Positions 32,598 to 44,078 of a stretch of DNA of 64,000 nucleotides are shown piece after piece. Made by a program: the position numbers and the translations under genes. The stretch is from the NCBI GenBank assembly GCA_022457065.1, contig JAJGBQ010000001.1:6944001-7008000 (forward strand). The letters are read 5' to 3'. The notes below the pieces were generated by a model, which saw only the letters and a program-made list of their open reading frames with translations, ran no database searches and was not told the DNA's origin. Positions within the stretch are counted from its first letter, which is position 1; every line of letters begins with the position of its first letter. The stretch comes from Curvularia sp. ZM96 (Eukaryota > Ascomycota > Dothideomycetes > Pleosporales > Pleosporaceae).

Positions 32598-34893
32598 ATG
32601 AGCTCATCGCATGCACCGACAAGTCCGCCCAGCGAGCCTGACAACTCCCGAACCATCGTATACGATCCCAACGACCCGTTCTGGCGAGATACCGAGGATG
32701 ATGATGACGACATGGACTATATGCCCGCAGAGGAGGGTAATAACGTCGGTGAAGATGAAGAAGGTGACACAAGTTTTCACGGTATATTCTCCGCCAGAAC
32801 ATCTGGTCTTGTTGCAATTACTGATGTTACGTAAAGATGCTGCCGAACAACTAGGTAATCTCAGCGGAGTTGAGATTGCATTTGAATACACGGACGATAA
32901 CGGCGAAGATGACGAGGACGACAATGAGGAAGAAGACGACGAGGATGAAGAAGAGGACGAAGATGAAGATGACGAAGAAGACGACGCAGACCTTCCCCGG
33001 AGACCAGTGATGATCACCCGCGACCAGATCATGCAGTTACTTGGGCATGCAGGGTTGGGACGAATATTTGCCACCGACTTTACCCAGCGCGCCCTCCTGC
33101 GGCGACGAAGACTAGACGATGATGATGACGATGATGATGAAGACGACAGTGACCCTGGCACTGGCTACGACCCTGTTGGTCCCGGAGCCTCGGGTAGAAG
33201 GCGTCGCCCTCGTGGTAGGGATTTGCTGGAGAAGGTGCCTAGCGAAAAGGGCCAGGAGTTGATGCAAACGGGAACCTTTGGATCCAACCCTCGAAGAGAA
33301 GATACCATCAAAAGGAAAAAGAGGCTGGCCTATGATATCATGAGGCGTGAGCTGGGCGTTGGTAGTGACGGACGCCAGAAGAACGCCACAAGGCTGTTGA
33401 AGCAGAACATGATACCTGAGTCGGTCGCCGATACCATTATTCATTACAATGCGCGGTGCTACTCGGGACAGTTTTCTGATGATGGTAATTTCTTCTTTTC
33501 TTGTGCACAAGACTTCAAGGTGCGCATGTACGACACATCGAACCCTTATGATTGGAAATACTACAAGGTGAGTGACAATACTAAACTTCAAATGCTACAA
33601 GGCTAAGCAATTTCAGACTGTGAGATATCATGGCGGGCAATGGACAATCACGGATGCATCGCTCAGTCCTGACAATCGCTTCTTGGCCTACAGCTCAATC
33701 AGAAGTATAGTGAGCCTAGCTCCTACGGATCCGGAAGACGACTCGGAACCGCATCTTCTTGATTTTAACGACACGGGCACACGGAACACACGAGGCTTCC
33801 ATTCGCACTTTGGTGTAAGTTAAACAAGGTCTGGGTGCGTACAACTGACTAACATAACCTAGATCTGGTCAATCCGTTTCTCAGGCGATGGCCGTGAGAT
33901 TGTGGCTGGGACTGGAGACAGCTCGGTATATGTCTACGACATTGAGCGAAGACAGTCGGTCCTTCGCATACCAGGCCATATGGATGATGTCAATGCAGTA
34001 TGCTTTGGTGATTCTCAGTCACCGCATATCCTCTACTCTGGATCAGACGACACGACGCTCAAGGTGTGGGATCGTAGGAGTATGGGTGACGGCCGAGAAG
34101 CTGGTGTTTTTCTTGGCCACACAGAAGGATTGACATACGTTGACAGCAAGGGAGATGGCCGATACGTGCTCAGTAACGGAAAGGACCAAACGGCGAAGTT
34201 ATGGGATCTGAGAAAGATGATGTCCAAGGAGAAGGCCGATCGCATTGATCCGTACGCATACACCACACGCTTTGAATACCGGTCCAACGGCTACGACTAC
34301 GATGATTTCCGCCCACATCCTCACGACTGTTCGCTCGTCACTTTCCGTGGACACAAGGTCCTGAAGACGCTTATCCGATGTCACTTTTCACCTCCTGGTA
34401 GCACAGACTCGCGATATGTGTATTCGGGTAGCTACGACGGTTCGGTGTACATCTGGAACATGGACGCTACTCTTGCCGGAAAGGTCAACGTGCTGAAAGC
34501 GACCAAGAACTCGCGACCGCGAGATCCAGAACTACTGGCTGGTACCTACGATTACTGGGGTCGGAATGAGGGCAAATGGATGACGTGTGTGCGCGATGCG
34601 AGCTGGCATCCCAACGCGCCCATCATTGCAGGTAAGTCTGCGCAACAGACTGCATACTCAATTTATATTTTGCTAATAGTTGTATAGCAACATCGTGGAA
34701 CGGCTGGGGCACCTCGCAAGGAACCTGTACAGTGCACACGTGGAATGATGGTGTTGAAGAAGACGAGGCAGAACCCAAAGTTGGTCGTCGCGTCAACGCA
34801 ACACTACAGCATGACGAGCGACTGTACAAGAGTCATGAGGGTCGGTCGAGAAGACACCCGATTTGGTACGACGATATGATGGACGATGACTAA
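32598..34893 (+). CDS. WD40-repeat protein, DCAF11/WDR23 (LEC14B) family
   Basis: Five exons, 32598-32781, 32837-33567, 33617-33814, 33863-34631 and 34688-34893; introns of 55, 49, 48 and 56 nt; 695 aa. The N-terminus is highly acidic, with long Asp/Glu runs (about residues 30-180) around a region ending RDQIMQLLGHAGLGRIF. The beta-propeller follows, beginning NARCYSGQFSDDGNFFFSCA and including YSGSDDTTLKVWDRR and YSGSYDGSVYIWN. The block DWKYYKTVRYHGGQWTITDA is characteristic of DCAF11/LEC14B proteins, which are substrate receptors of CUL4-DDB1 ubiquitin ligases; the WDxR dipeptide KVWDRR is the usual DDB1 contact. The role in this fungus is inferred by family. The first intron was chosen because it is the only phase-correct choice of normal length. 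Confidence 0.88.
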
Positions 34894-35400
34894 TAGGGTG
34901 TCGTCGGCCTGCGCAGACTCCCGATGCTCACATGCTTTTCGTCTCGTCTCGTTGTGTGATGTGTCTATAGTTCAGATGCACATATATGGTGATACCTTTG
35001 GAGATTTGGAGTAGATATTACGGATGGGTTTGGCGTAGATTGGTTCTCTCTTCTTTACAGTACCATAGTTTGTTCACGACGATCTCAACAACAAAGTATG
35101 GCTACTTTGCTGAACAGTAGTCACATTCATCTTCACCACTCACACGCATATCTGGCACACGGTCGTGGAAAATGCAGATGTGGATATAATCAAACTCCCG
35201 CTGACCCAGTGTCGGTATTGTACAGCCCCGTGAGATGGATATGTCATGTCTGATACCTAAGCGTCCAACCCCGTTATGCGGCCTTTTCTGCTCCCACTCG
35301 CCAAGTACAACTACAAAATAAATACGGTAAACGAGTCCGTCGCACGGCCGGAGATGCAAATGGAATGTGAATGGATGTTCTCTTGCGCGAGGGGAGGCGA
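34894..35400. other. Intergenic region between convergent genes
   Basis: The 3' ends of the DCAF11-like gene (+) and sss1 (-). No ORF or repeat of interest. Confidence 0.5.
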
Positions 35401-35797
35401 TTATGAACCGCCGACGAGAATGTTGTTGACGGGAATGTGGACAAGCTTGACAACGTAGCCAATGACTCCTGAAAGTATAGTCAGATGATTGCTGGGTAGA
35501 TGGGATGCATGGATGCCCCGAGAGGCAGGTGCTACTGACCCATGATCAGGAAGCCAATGCCGACAGCTTGCGATATCCTGATGAACTCCTTCTTATCGGG
35601 CTCTACAGGATGGTCAGTGTCGCGAAACAATGAAGGAATGTATCGGAGGGTTGGTCGTACTGGTGCAGCGGTTCATGAAGAGAGTTCCCTCCTTGAGGAA
35701 CTCGGCGGGCATACTGCGCGGTAGTGTTAGCCGTCATCGCCCCCAATTGCGTGCGCCGGGGCATTGCCTACTCAGCGAACTCCTTGACGTTCTCCAT
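35401..35797 (-). CDS. sss1: Protein translocase subunit Sec61-gamma (Sss1)
   Basis: Four small exons, 35797-35772, 35713-35661, 35602-35540 and 35468-35401, with introns of 58, 58 and 71 nt in phases 2, 1 and 1; only 69 aa, so no single frame reveals it. The protein reads MENVKEFADMPAEFLKEGTL at the start, has KPDKKEFIRISQAV in the middle, and ends in one membrane helix with the signature KLVHIPVNNILVGGS. This is the complete Sec61-gamma/SecE family length and motif set. It is the tail-anchored clamp subunit of the Sec61 channel in the endoplasmic reticulum membrane, needed for co-translational import. Confidence is high because phase, length and motif all agree. The gene is divergent from the CPSF6-like gene. 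Confidence 0.96.
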
Positions 35798-36808
35798 GGC
35801 GACTGATGCGAATGTGTGTAGCGGTAAGATGGATTCGAGAGGGCCGTTTGGTGGGATTCCAAGTGTCGTGGATGGGAGATGTCGCGACTTCAGGGTAGCA
35901 GCTGCCAAATTGCCAGACGGTGGACGGCAATCTGGCCTTGCGGAGAAAGCGAACAGGGGTGGGCGGCCGCCAAGCACGCTAGCACCAACGCTAGCGGCTG
36001 GAGCTCTCGCAGCGCAATCCACGTCCTTGTCCTCACGCCCATCCTCGCTCGCGCCGACACTGCTCGAATCCGTCGACCTTCGTCCCGGTTTCGTGCTGCC
36101 AAACCCGACATCTTCAGGTTGAACCGATCGCTCCCCTTCGACGTTCCAGACCAGCGACCGTAGCCCGGCTCTTCACTTCGCCGCACGCTGCACGCATAGC
36201 GCTCAAGATCCAAAGGGGAACGCGCTGGGCCTGCTAACGAGCTGACAGTCGTCCTCACTTCCATCCATCTCTTCTTCTCGTTTCTGGTAGCGCAAGACGG
36301 TGCGCCGCCTCAATTCTCTCAAGGGCTTTGTACACAGCAACTGCGCTGCAACCACACTGTACTGGAGGCGGGCAAAGCAGGCGCAGGAGGACAGGCTGAG
36401 GCATTGCACTACTTCACACTTCACTTCACTCTACACACACACTCATCTCTCACACCATATCCTGTACCTTTCACATCTCCGCATCTGCCAGGGGCGATCG
36501 GATTATCCCATATTGCTCTGAGCGGTCTTTCTAGACCTTGTCACACTACGCCGACTGCGGCAATGTACGTATGGCCTTACTCTACGCTGTTTGTTTTCTT
36601 CTTCCGCCATCGCTCTGCGACGGACTGCAGACCCATTCTTTCTTTACACCATCCCCTTGTCTTACCATACTGATCTGTATGCCAATCACAGAATTGCATG
36701 TACTTTGGCTATTGATACTAGCACATCAAGTACCTAAGAGCGAATCAAACAAAATACCGGAAAATACCTCATCGCTTACTGCAGTTGACTTGACTACTCA
36801 CAGCAAAC
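35798..36808. other. Divergent promoter region between sss1 and the CPSF6-like gene
   Basis: 1 kb with CT-rich and CA-rich tracts (about 36410-36490) resembling a fungal leader. No gene was recognised. Confidence 0.4.
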
Positions 36809-38140
36809 ATGGCTGAAGACGACAACTTCGACATCGACATCTACGGAGATGACTCGTACCAAGAACCCGCCGCGCAGCAAGACACTGCCGTTACCGACGC
36901 CAATGCAGCCAATTCGAATAACGCATCGGAGAACGCGGCAACCGAGACAGGAGATCAGACGGTCAGCCACGAAGCTCCCGCTGAAGCAACCAACGGAAAC
37001 GGCCACTATGACCAGAACACGCAGCAGATAGCATCTACAGGCGGTGCATCTGGCCTTGATGTTCACAAGCAAGCACCCCAGCAGCAGGGCACCAAGCGCA
37101 AGCAGGGTGAAGACGACGACCGCCCAACCGATCCCGGAGCGACCTCTGCTTTGATGATCAACGACATCAACTGGTGGATTAGTGAAGAGGATATCCGTGG
37201 ATGGGCTAACCAAAGCGGTTGCGAAGATGAACTTATCGAAGTTACCTTCAACGAGCACAAAGTAAACGGCAAGAGTAAAGGGTTGGTTGCCTGCATGCTT
37301 CGAAGCGACTTCTTGCTGATATCTCCTGTAGTCAAGTTTTTACACTATTGAACTCACCGCAAGCAGCTACTGCTCTCAAGCACCAGATCGAGACCCTTTT
37401 CAAGGATCAGGCCCACACGAAGAAGCCGACGGCCATCTTCAGCCCTCCACACGTCAATCCGTTCAAGACACTACCAAAGGATGTACCAGCGCGAGACAAG
37501 GGCAGAAACGACCGTGCTTCGTCAGGCAACTTCAACAACCAAGGCGGTTTCAACAACAGGGGCGGATACAACAACAACCGAGGAAACTTCAACAGAGGCG
37601 GCATGGGCTACCAAAATAACCGCAATTTCTCGCCTGCTGGCGGTAATATGGGCGGGAACATGGGAGGCTACGGCGCACAGGCACCGATGAACAATTTTGG
37701 CAATCCCATGGGCATGAACAACTTTGGAAATAACTTCAACCGCGGTGGCATGATGGGTGGTAACATGCGCGGTGGTATGGGCAACCGTGGCCGTGGGGGC
37801 AACATGGGCATGAACCCGATGGGCGGATCCCCTATGGGTGGAATGAACATGCCAATGGGTGGGAACATGATGGGCATGGGGGGCAACATGATGGGTATGG
37901 GTGGTGGTAACATGGGCATGATGGGAGGAATGGGTAAGCCGATGAACTTTCATACTCTTATCAGTGACTGGCCCCGCACTCGTCCTTTTCTTCTCTCGAA
38001 CAGTTGCTGACTCTGATTTTGTAGGAGGTGGCTTCGGCGGCAACCCAGGATTCAACCCAGGATTCTTCCAAGGCAACCAGGGAGGTAACGACGGCAGCTG
38101 GCAGAATCCGCATGGAGCTAAGAGGCCACGCCCCGAGTAA
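36809..38140 (+). CDS. RRM protein of the CPSF6/CFIm68-like mRNA 3'-processing family
   Basis: Three exons, 36809-37281, 37332-37933 and 38025-38140; introns of 50 nt (phase 2) and 91 nt (phase 1); 396 aa. An acidic, Asn/Gln-rich N-terminus precedes one RRM at about residues 112-190, opening ALMINDINWWISEEDIRGWA and continuing through NEHKVNGKSKGQVF, a pattern close to the CPSF6 RRM in its tryptophan pair and GKSKG turn. The C-terminal half is an extreme Gly/Asn/Met low-complexity region with GGNMMGMGG-type repeats, ending with a basic KRPRPE. CPSF6 proteins bind CFIm25 and UGUA elements during cleavage and polyadenylation; whether this protein does so is inference. The low-complexity tail may drive condensate formation. 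Confidence 0.8.
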
Positions 38141-39349
38141 TTCACAGCATAGGACTTCCTGTTGCGCGCATCGGTCTTTCCTATGGTATCCGCATATGAA
38201 GAGACCCACTGCTCCACCGACAGGTTGATCTGGAACGCACGTCGACTGCATGCAGAAACGAGACGAACGAAGCCGAACATCATCAGGACGAGTCGCTTCC
38301 ACTGGAACAATATACCGGTATTCCCGACCGATTTCCTCATTTCCGGACAGTACATATCAGAGACGGCCTATCCTCTGTCACTCTCGGAGTTTTTGAAAGC
38401 GGTACGCCCAAAACGGCTACATAACTCACTCTCGGTCCATTAATCTCTTTGGCGTTTTCTTGGGTTGGCAGGAGATCTTTCAAAAATTGATTCTTTTCTT
38501 CACTCATGTCTTGGTAGCTTTTTCTTTCTCCTTCCGTCTGGTTTTCGATCTTGCATAAGAGTATATTTAGCACGGTGTCATGGTGTTGCTGCTATCTGGA
38601 ACGACATACGCTAGCACTGTACAGGATAATGTTGCAATCCGGAGCAACATGGTCGGAATCTCTTTGAGGTGGGCCACATGACATGTCTGCAGCACCCAAT
38701 TTCGCGTATTATGGAGCTTTTGTATTACTACTGTAGAGGAGAAAGGGAGAAAACGATAAATATTTGTGCATATTCTCATTCACGCTAACAGCACTTATTC
38801 TTGAGAAAGAGGAGAAAAACACGTTTTGTTTAAGTTCCTCGGCGCGAGTGCTTGTCTTTGGTGGAAAAAGTACCTGTTCGTCGTTGAGGCTAATTTGGAG
38901 ATTAGGCCCGCTTGGACCTGCATTCGAGGATCGATCCGGGGTGGGCAATATAGCTCAGGCGAACATCATATCACTTCGCCTACCGCGAGCCAATCACTGC
39001 ATTCGCCGCCTCGGCCTTTCTTTCTAGAACGCTTCCTTGCTTGTTGCAGCTTGTGCGAAGAACCCGGAAAAGAAGGCGGGTATGCAATTTGGGGATATGA
39101 AAGGCAGTGCTTGTTGCGTCGCGCTAGGTGGATGTCGTGGAGAAGACACTTCATCTATTTGACTTGTTGCGGCGGGATCTGCAGCATACAAGCGTGGTTT
39201 TGAGGTATATGGAGCATCTACGCACCAAAGGAGAGTATGCAGGTATTAAGGTTATGAAAGGACGGGAGCATATATATTTGGACATATCGCCCGGGTTATA
39301 CGTACTGTGTCGCTGATCAGAGGTCCAACCCCCCCAGGAAACTAGAAAT
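38141..39349. other. Intergenic region between tandem + strand genes
   Basis: 1.2 kb with no convincing ORF; the 125-codon frame at 38826-39203 lacks motifs. It should contain the promoter of the GH5 gene. Confidence 0.4.
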
Positions 39350-41324
39350 ATGAGGATCATACATCCTAGCGTAGCGTTGCTGCTGAATAGCGCCGTTGCC
39401 ATTGCCCAATGTAAGTGTTATTTCTAAGAAGGAAAAGAATTGTTCAAAACAAAGATTCAGGGAAAGTTCAAACTAACAAAAGCTGCAGCAACAAATGGCA
39501 GCACGGGCGTTACATGTCCATCAAACACTAAATTCACAGCCCTCTCGGCCGGAGCTTTCTTTGCCAAACTCAACCCAGGCTGGAACGTCGGCAACACGCT
39601 CGATGCTGTGCAAAACGAGGGAGACTGGAACAACCCGCCTGTTGTGGGAAGCACCTTTGACGACGCCAAAAGAGCGGGCTTCAAAAGCGTCCGCATACCA
39701 GTGACGTGGGCGTACCATTTCACTTCGCAAGCACCTGACTGGACCGTCGATCCCAAATGGCTCCAGCGTGTCTCCGACGTTGTCGACATGGTCACCTCGC
39801 GCGGCATGTACGCCATTGTCAACGTGCACCACGACTCCTGGTAAGACGCTGCCGGCCTCTGTGTAGAACGTTATTAACGTGGATGCAGGACTTGGGCCGA
39901 CCTTACTTCTGCCAGCACCAATGTGACTGCTCTCGAGGAGCGACTTGGCAAGTTGTGGTTCCAGATTGGCACCAAGCTGGCATGTAAGAGCGAGATGGTG
40001 GCTTTTGAACCAATTAACGAGATTCCTGGTACTACGGCTGAGCACGGTGCTGAAGTCAATCGTCTGAATGATATCTTTTTGCAGGCGATTAACGATGCGG
40101 GAGGCTATAATGCGAAGAGAGTTGTTACGCTTGTGGGTGCGGGCGAGGATGGAGTCAAGACGAGTCAGTGGTTCAAGAAGCCGGATCCCAAGTTTAAGAA
40201 TCCGTGGGGAATCCAGTATCATTATTACTCTCCTTGTAAGTTGGCTAACCTCCCTCCTTTGTGCTTACATATATGTTTTTCTCTCCCTTTCTTCCCTCTC
40301 TCCCTCAGGATGAACGATGTCCGCCAGCTGACGTATGACAACAGACGACTACGTCTTCCAAGCCTGGGGTAAAACAACTTGGGGCTCAGCCGCCGACAAA
40401 GCTGCTCTGGAAGCCGACCTCGCCGCTGTTCGCGGCAACTTCTCTGACATCCCTCTCGTCATTGGTGAATGGGCTGTTTCCCCCGTAGCCACCGAGACAG
40501 CCGCACGCTGGCGCTACTTCGACTTTTTCGTCCGCACCGCAGCCAAATACAACACCTCTACCATCCTCTGGGACAACGGTGCCGACTTCCTGAACCGCGC
40601 AACCCACACCTGGCGCGACGAAGTCGCTCTCGACATCTACCGCAACGCATTCAAAGGCATCCCTAACGCGTTGCCTGAAAGCACAACCGACGGCTCCGTC
40701 ACTACGCAGCAAAGCTCCGCCTACATTTACCACGCAAAGAACGAGACCGTCAAAGACGTGACCCTCAGCTTCAGCTTCAACGGCAACACGCTGAGCAAAA
40801 TCAGCAAGGGAAGCAAGCAACTCGCCCAAGGAAAAGACTACAGCGTCTCCGGCCAGGCCATCACTTTCAAAGCAAGCTACCTCAACACCATCCTCACGTC
40901 CACAGCACCAACAGGCAGTCTAGCCAACCTCACACTAACCTTCAACCGTGGCGCCGCCCTCCAAGTAAACGTCCTCCAGTACGCTACCCCGGTCCTCTCC
41001 AGCACCTCTGGCCCGCTCCCCGCCTCAGGCCAGGACCTGCTCATCCCGATTTCCTGGTCTGGCATCAACCGGCCTGCGGCCGTCAAGGCGCAAAAGGCCG
41101 ACGGAGGCTTTCTCGTCGACGACTGGACACAGTATCTGGGACCGCTGCAGCAAGGGCGCATGACGTATGGGAATCAGTGGGATTGGGATGCGGGACACGT
41201 GGTGATTAAGGCGGCGGCGCTGGATGCGGTCAGGGCGGCGGCCAAGGATACGACGTTTACGGTGGAGTTTTATCCTAGACAGCCTGGGAATAATGTCACG
41301 TATACGGTGAAGGTGTATATTTAG
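39350..41324 (+). CDS. Secreted GH5 endoglucanase-type glycanase with CBM_X2-like and C-terminal domains
   Basis: Four exons, 39350-39410, 39489-39840, 39889-40235 and 40345-41324; introns of 78, 48 and 109 nt; 579 aa. The first exon encodes a signal peptide (MRIIHPSVALLLNSAVAIAQ) that is hidden unless spliced. The GH5 barrel begins LNPGWNVGNTLDA, with RIPVTWAYH, the HHDSW motif, the acid/base Glu in EPINEIPG (about residue 182) and the nucleophile Glu in VIGEWAV (about 295). Downstream, about 370-470, is an Ig-like domain of the CBM_X2 type (VTLSFSFNGNTLSKISKGSK), followed by a second beta domain ending in YTVKVYI that resembles CBM46. This GH5-X2-CBM46 order is known from secreted cellulases and xyloglucanases of bacteria and fungi. 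Plant cell-wall beta-glucan degradation outside the cell is the likely role. Confidence 0.9.
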
Positions 41325-41832
41325 AAAGATGGGGGGGGGTTAGGTGAGATGGGGGAGAGAGGAAGTTTTTTGTTGCAAGTGAAGTATGTAGCTTTGAAAG
41401 CATGAGAAGAATTGAGCTTCTGACCTGATGAGTATTTCATACGCGTATTTGTCTGGTGAATTGGATCCAGTTCATGCATTTGAACACTTCAAGTGATATT
41501 CCAAAGTTAAAAAAGTGTGAAGGAAGTCTGCATAAATCGTGTTCATTATAGTACTAGAAGAAAGTTACTAAGTAAGCCCTCCATCGTGAAAAAATCAGCA
41601 AAGCCAAATCGTTCTATCTGCATACACAAGAAGAACCTGACCACTTCCGGTGAAAGCAAACTAATCAGAAGATTTCCTTCACATGGCCAAAGCAATGCGA
41701 GATTGAAAAAGGTAGGACAATATTCACAGTGTCATCCTCCAGTCCCATCAGGGGTATACATCGCCAGTCCTTGCAAAGACGGACTATTAAGTGACAGAGA
41801 GTGGAGCACTGCTTACACCGTCAGTAACACAC
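41325..41832. other. Intergenic region between convergent genes
   Basis: 508 bp with the 3' ends of the GH5 gene (+) and pil1 (-). Nothing else was seen. Confidence 0.4.
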
Positions 41833-43279
41833 CTAAGCAGCCACCATTCTCTCCTCCTCTCGGCCGCGCTGGTGCTCGCTGGCAATGGTGGATGTGTTCT
41901 CGTCTTCAAGCTCGTCGCGGTCCTCGTAGCCGTTACCCTGGTGCTCGGAGGCAGGAATCCACAGACCAGACTCCCGGTCAAGAGCCTGGTCTTGTCCAGA
42001 GAGGTCGACACCCTCGCCGTGGCTACGGCTCTGGTTACGGCGGCGTTGAGAAAGGGTCCGTGATCGCTGGGAGAGCTTGGCAGAGACAGAGGCGTTCTGG
42101 GAAACCCAGTTGGTCAGAGCGTCCTCGCAGTCTTGAATGATACTATAAAATGTTAGCAGGACCTCCTGAATTGAAAGAGGTATGTGACCTACGCCTTGCT
42201 AGCCTCGTATCCATCATAAGCCTGGCGGGTCTCACCAGGGGTGACCGGGGTGTCGTCGACCAACTCGAGAAGATGCTTGCCGTAGCCGGCAATGATAGCA
42301 AGCTTCTCGCAATGTTCTCGCATGGCATCGAATTGGTAGGTAAAAGCAGCCTTGAGCTTCTCACGGGTGATGTTGGAAAGCTGGGCTTCGGCGACCAGGG
42401 ACTCAGCCTCGGCGCGGACAAGCTCTTGCTCCAGGACAACAATCTTGGGAGAGTTAGGCTCCTTGTACTTCAGTTGAGCAATCTGGTCTGTGATCTTCTG
42501 TTTGCCTGTGCAACTGTAAGCTTCGCTCGCAATTGAGGGACTCTGTGCAACTTACGGTCACGGCTGGGCTGGACGGAGGCCTCAATGTTGCGAATGCTCT
42601 TGATCGTGACGCGGTACTGGTCGTAGCGGTCTACGAACTGGTCCTCAAGCTCACCAATTTCGTAGATGAGGACACCAAGCTTGTCAGTGACATCAGAGAC
42701 GTCATCGTCACAAGCCTCTCCCCAGATGGAGAGTTGTTGCTAAAAGAGTAAGCATCATGTCGAGTTGCACACGTGCGCTACGCAGACTTACTGCGACTTC
42801 CATGCGCTCCCTGGAAACCAACTCCATGCTGCGCATGACGTTCTTCTCCATCTTGACGAGTTGTGAGAGCTTCTTTGCAAGGTCGGGACCGAAGGCGCCA
42901 GCGGACTTGTGGCGGAAGGTGTGGCCTGAATGCGATCGCGGTAATTAGCCATGATGTTGCTCCATTTTGTAGAAAGAATCAAGAGAAGGTGATCCGGTGG
43001 GAGGTAGACTCCATGGCGGCTTGTTGTTCCCATGTACAGCCATGGCCCGCCCACGCAAAATGACGATACTGCTGAGCGCAATTCCGGTCGCGCGTATTCC
43101 GCAGCAGATCACGAAGAAGACAAAAAGGTGATTGCGGAAATCCATTTTCCAGAAAACTTACCAAGGTTAGATTTTCCAAAGAAGCGCCCGCTCTTAGTCG
43201 AGGACGCTGGAGGAGGAGGGCTCTGAATCTGCGACGCCGTAGGCGCGCGGGACTGGCGCATGCTGTACGTTCGGTGCAT
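41833..43279 (-). CDS. pil1: Eisosome core component Pil1 (BAR-domain protein)
   Basis: Five exons, 43279-43162, 42925-42792, 42739-42556, 42505-42193 and 42142-41833; introns of 236, 52, 50 and 50 nt; 352 aa. The N-terminus MHRTYSMRQSRAPTASQIQ and the segment KSGRFFGKSNLGHTFRHKSA are the conserved eisosome targeting tail. The BAR-like body contains MEKNVMRSMELVSRERMEVA, DDVSDVTDKLGVLIYEIGEL and NSPKIVVLEQELVRAEAESL. Pil1/PilA polymers form furrow-shaped membrane compartments (eisosomes) on the inner face of the plasma membrane and bind PI(4,5)P2. The acidic C-terminal tail after the Arg-rich SQRRRNQSRS is variable in the family. Intron 1, 236 nt, is the longest intron in the window. All phases agree. 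Confidence 0.96.
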
Positions 43280-44078
43280 CTTGTCGTCTGAAGATCTGTT
43301 TGTGGGGTTTCGGCTGAAAGGATTAGGTGTTTTGGTGGAAAGACCAGGGGTGGCAGTTTGCGATTGTGGATGTTTGCTGTGGAGAGTGCCAGATGGGGTC
43401 GCGCTGAGGACCCGCGGTTTTGTTGGACCAGTATGTATGACGTATTACTCCCTGCGCCCCCACCCGCAGCGGCGATCCATCGCTTCTCGGGCGTGTCCGC
43501 TAACCCTACCCTCGCTCGCATCATTGCACATCCTCCACATTATGTACAACATGGCACTCATACCCCCTGACTAGCATCAGATGTTTGCATACATGCATAG
43601 CCGAGCTGCTGCTGCTGCTGCTTATCCACATCTCTCCGTTATTGGCATTGATATTGCTATTGTTCCGCGTTGTATGCACACACACAAGCGTCGTCATATA
43701 CAGCTATGTAACGTTTGCCCTGCTTCTGAGTGCTAGTCCGGGCTGGACCCGGATGTCAAGGGCGCCAGTGGCCATGGTTTTCCTTGACAGCTGCTATGAC
43801 GTTGTGTGCTTCTGTTCGGCACGCATGGGCGCCGCCGTCACCACGCTACCAACAGTTCCAACTCTACCGAGTGCAACACGATCGGTTTAGCCAGGGGCCG
43901 CACGCCAATCACAGAGACACACAACTTCTCGTAGCAAGGCCGAGTAGAATCATTTGTCATTCGGTATATGCATAGTTTCACACAGCCACAGCCGACATGA
44001 GTAGGATTTGGAATAGGGTATCAGATTGTTCGTCAAGTCGTGTTTCGACAGCGCATGGACGGCGTCATCTCGGAGCGC
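43280..44078. other. Intergenic region between pil1 and the Tom37-like gene
   Basis: 799 bp upstream of pil1 and downstream of the Tom37-like gene (both -). It includes a CTG-rich tract (about 43605-43620). No gene was seen. Confidence 0.4.

Noticed and set aside
42150..42536. Leu-rich 128-codon frame on +
   Set aside because: Antisense to pil1 exon 4, which is firmly identified.
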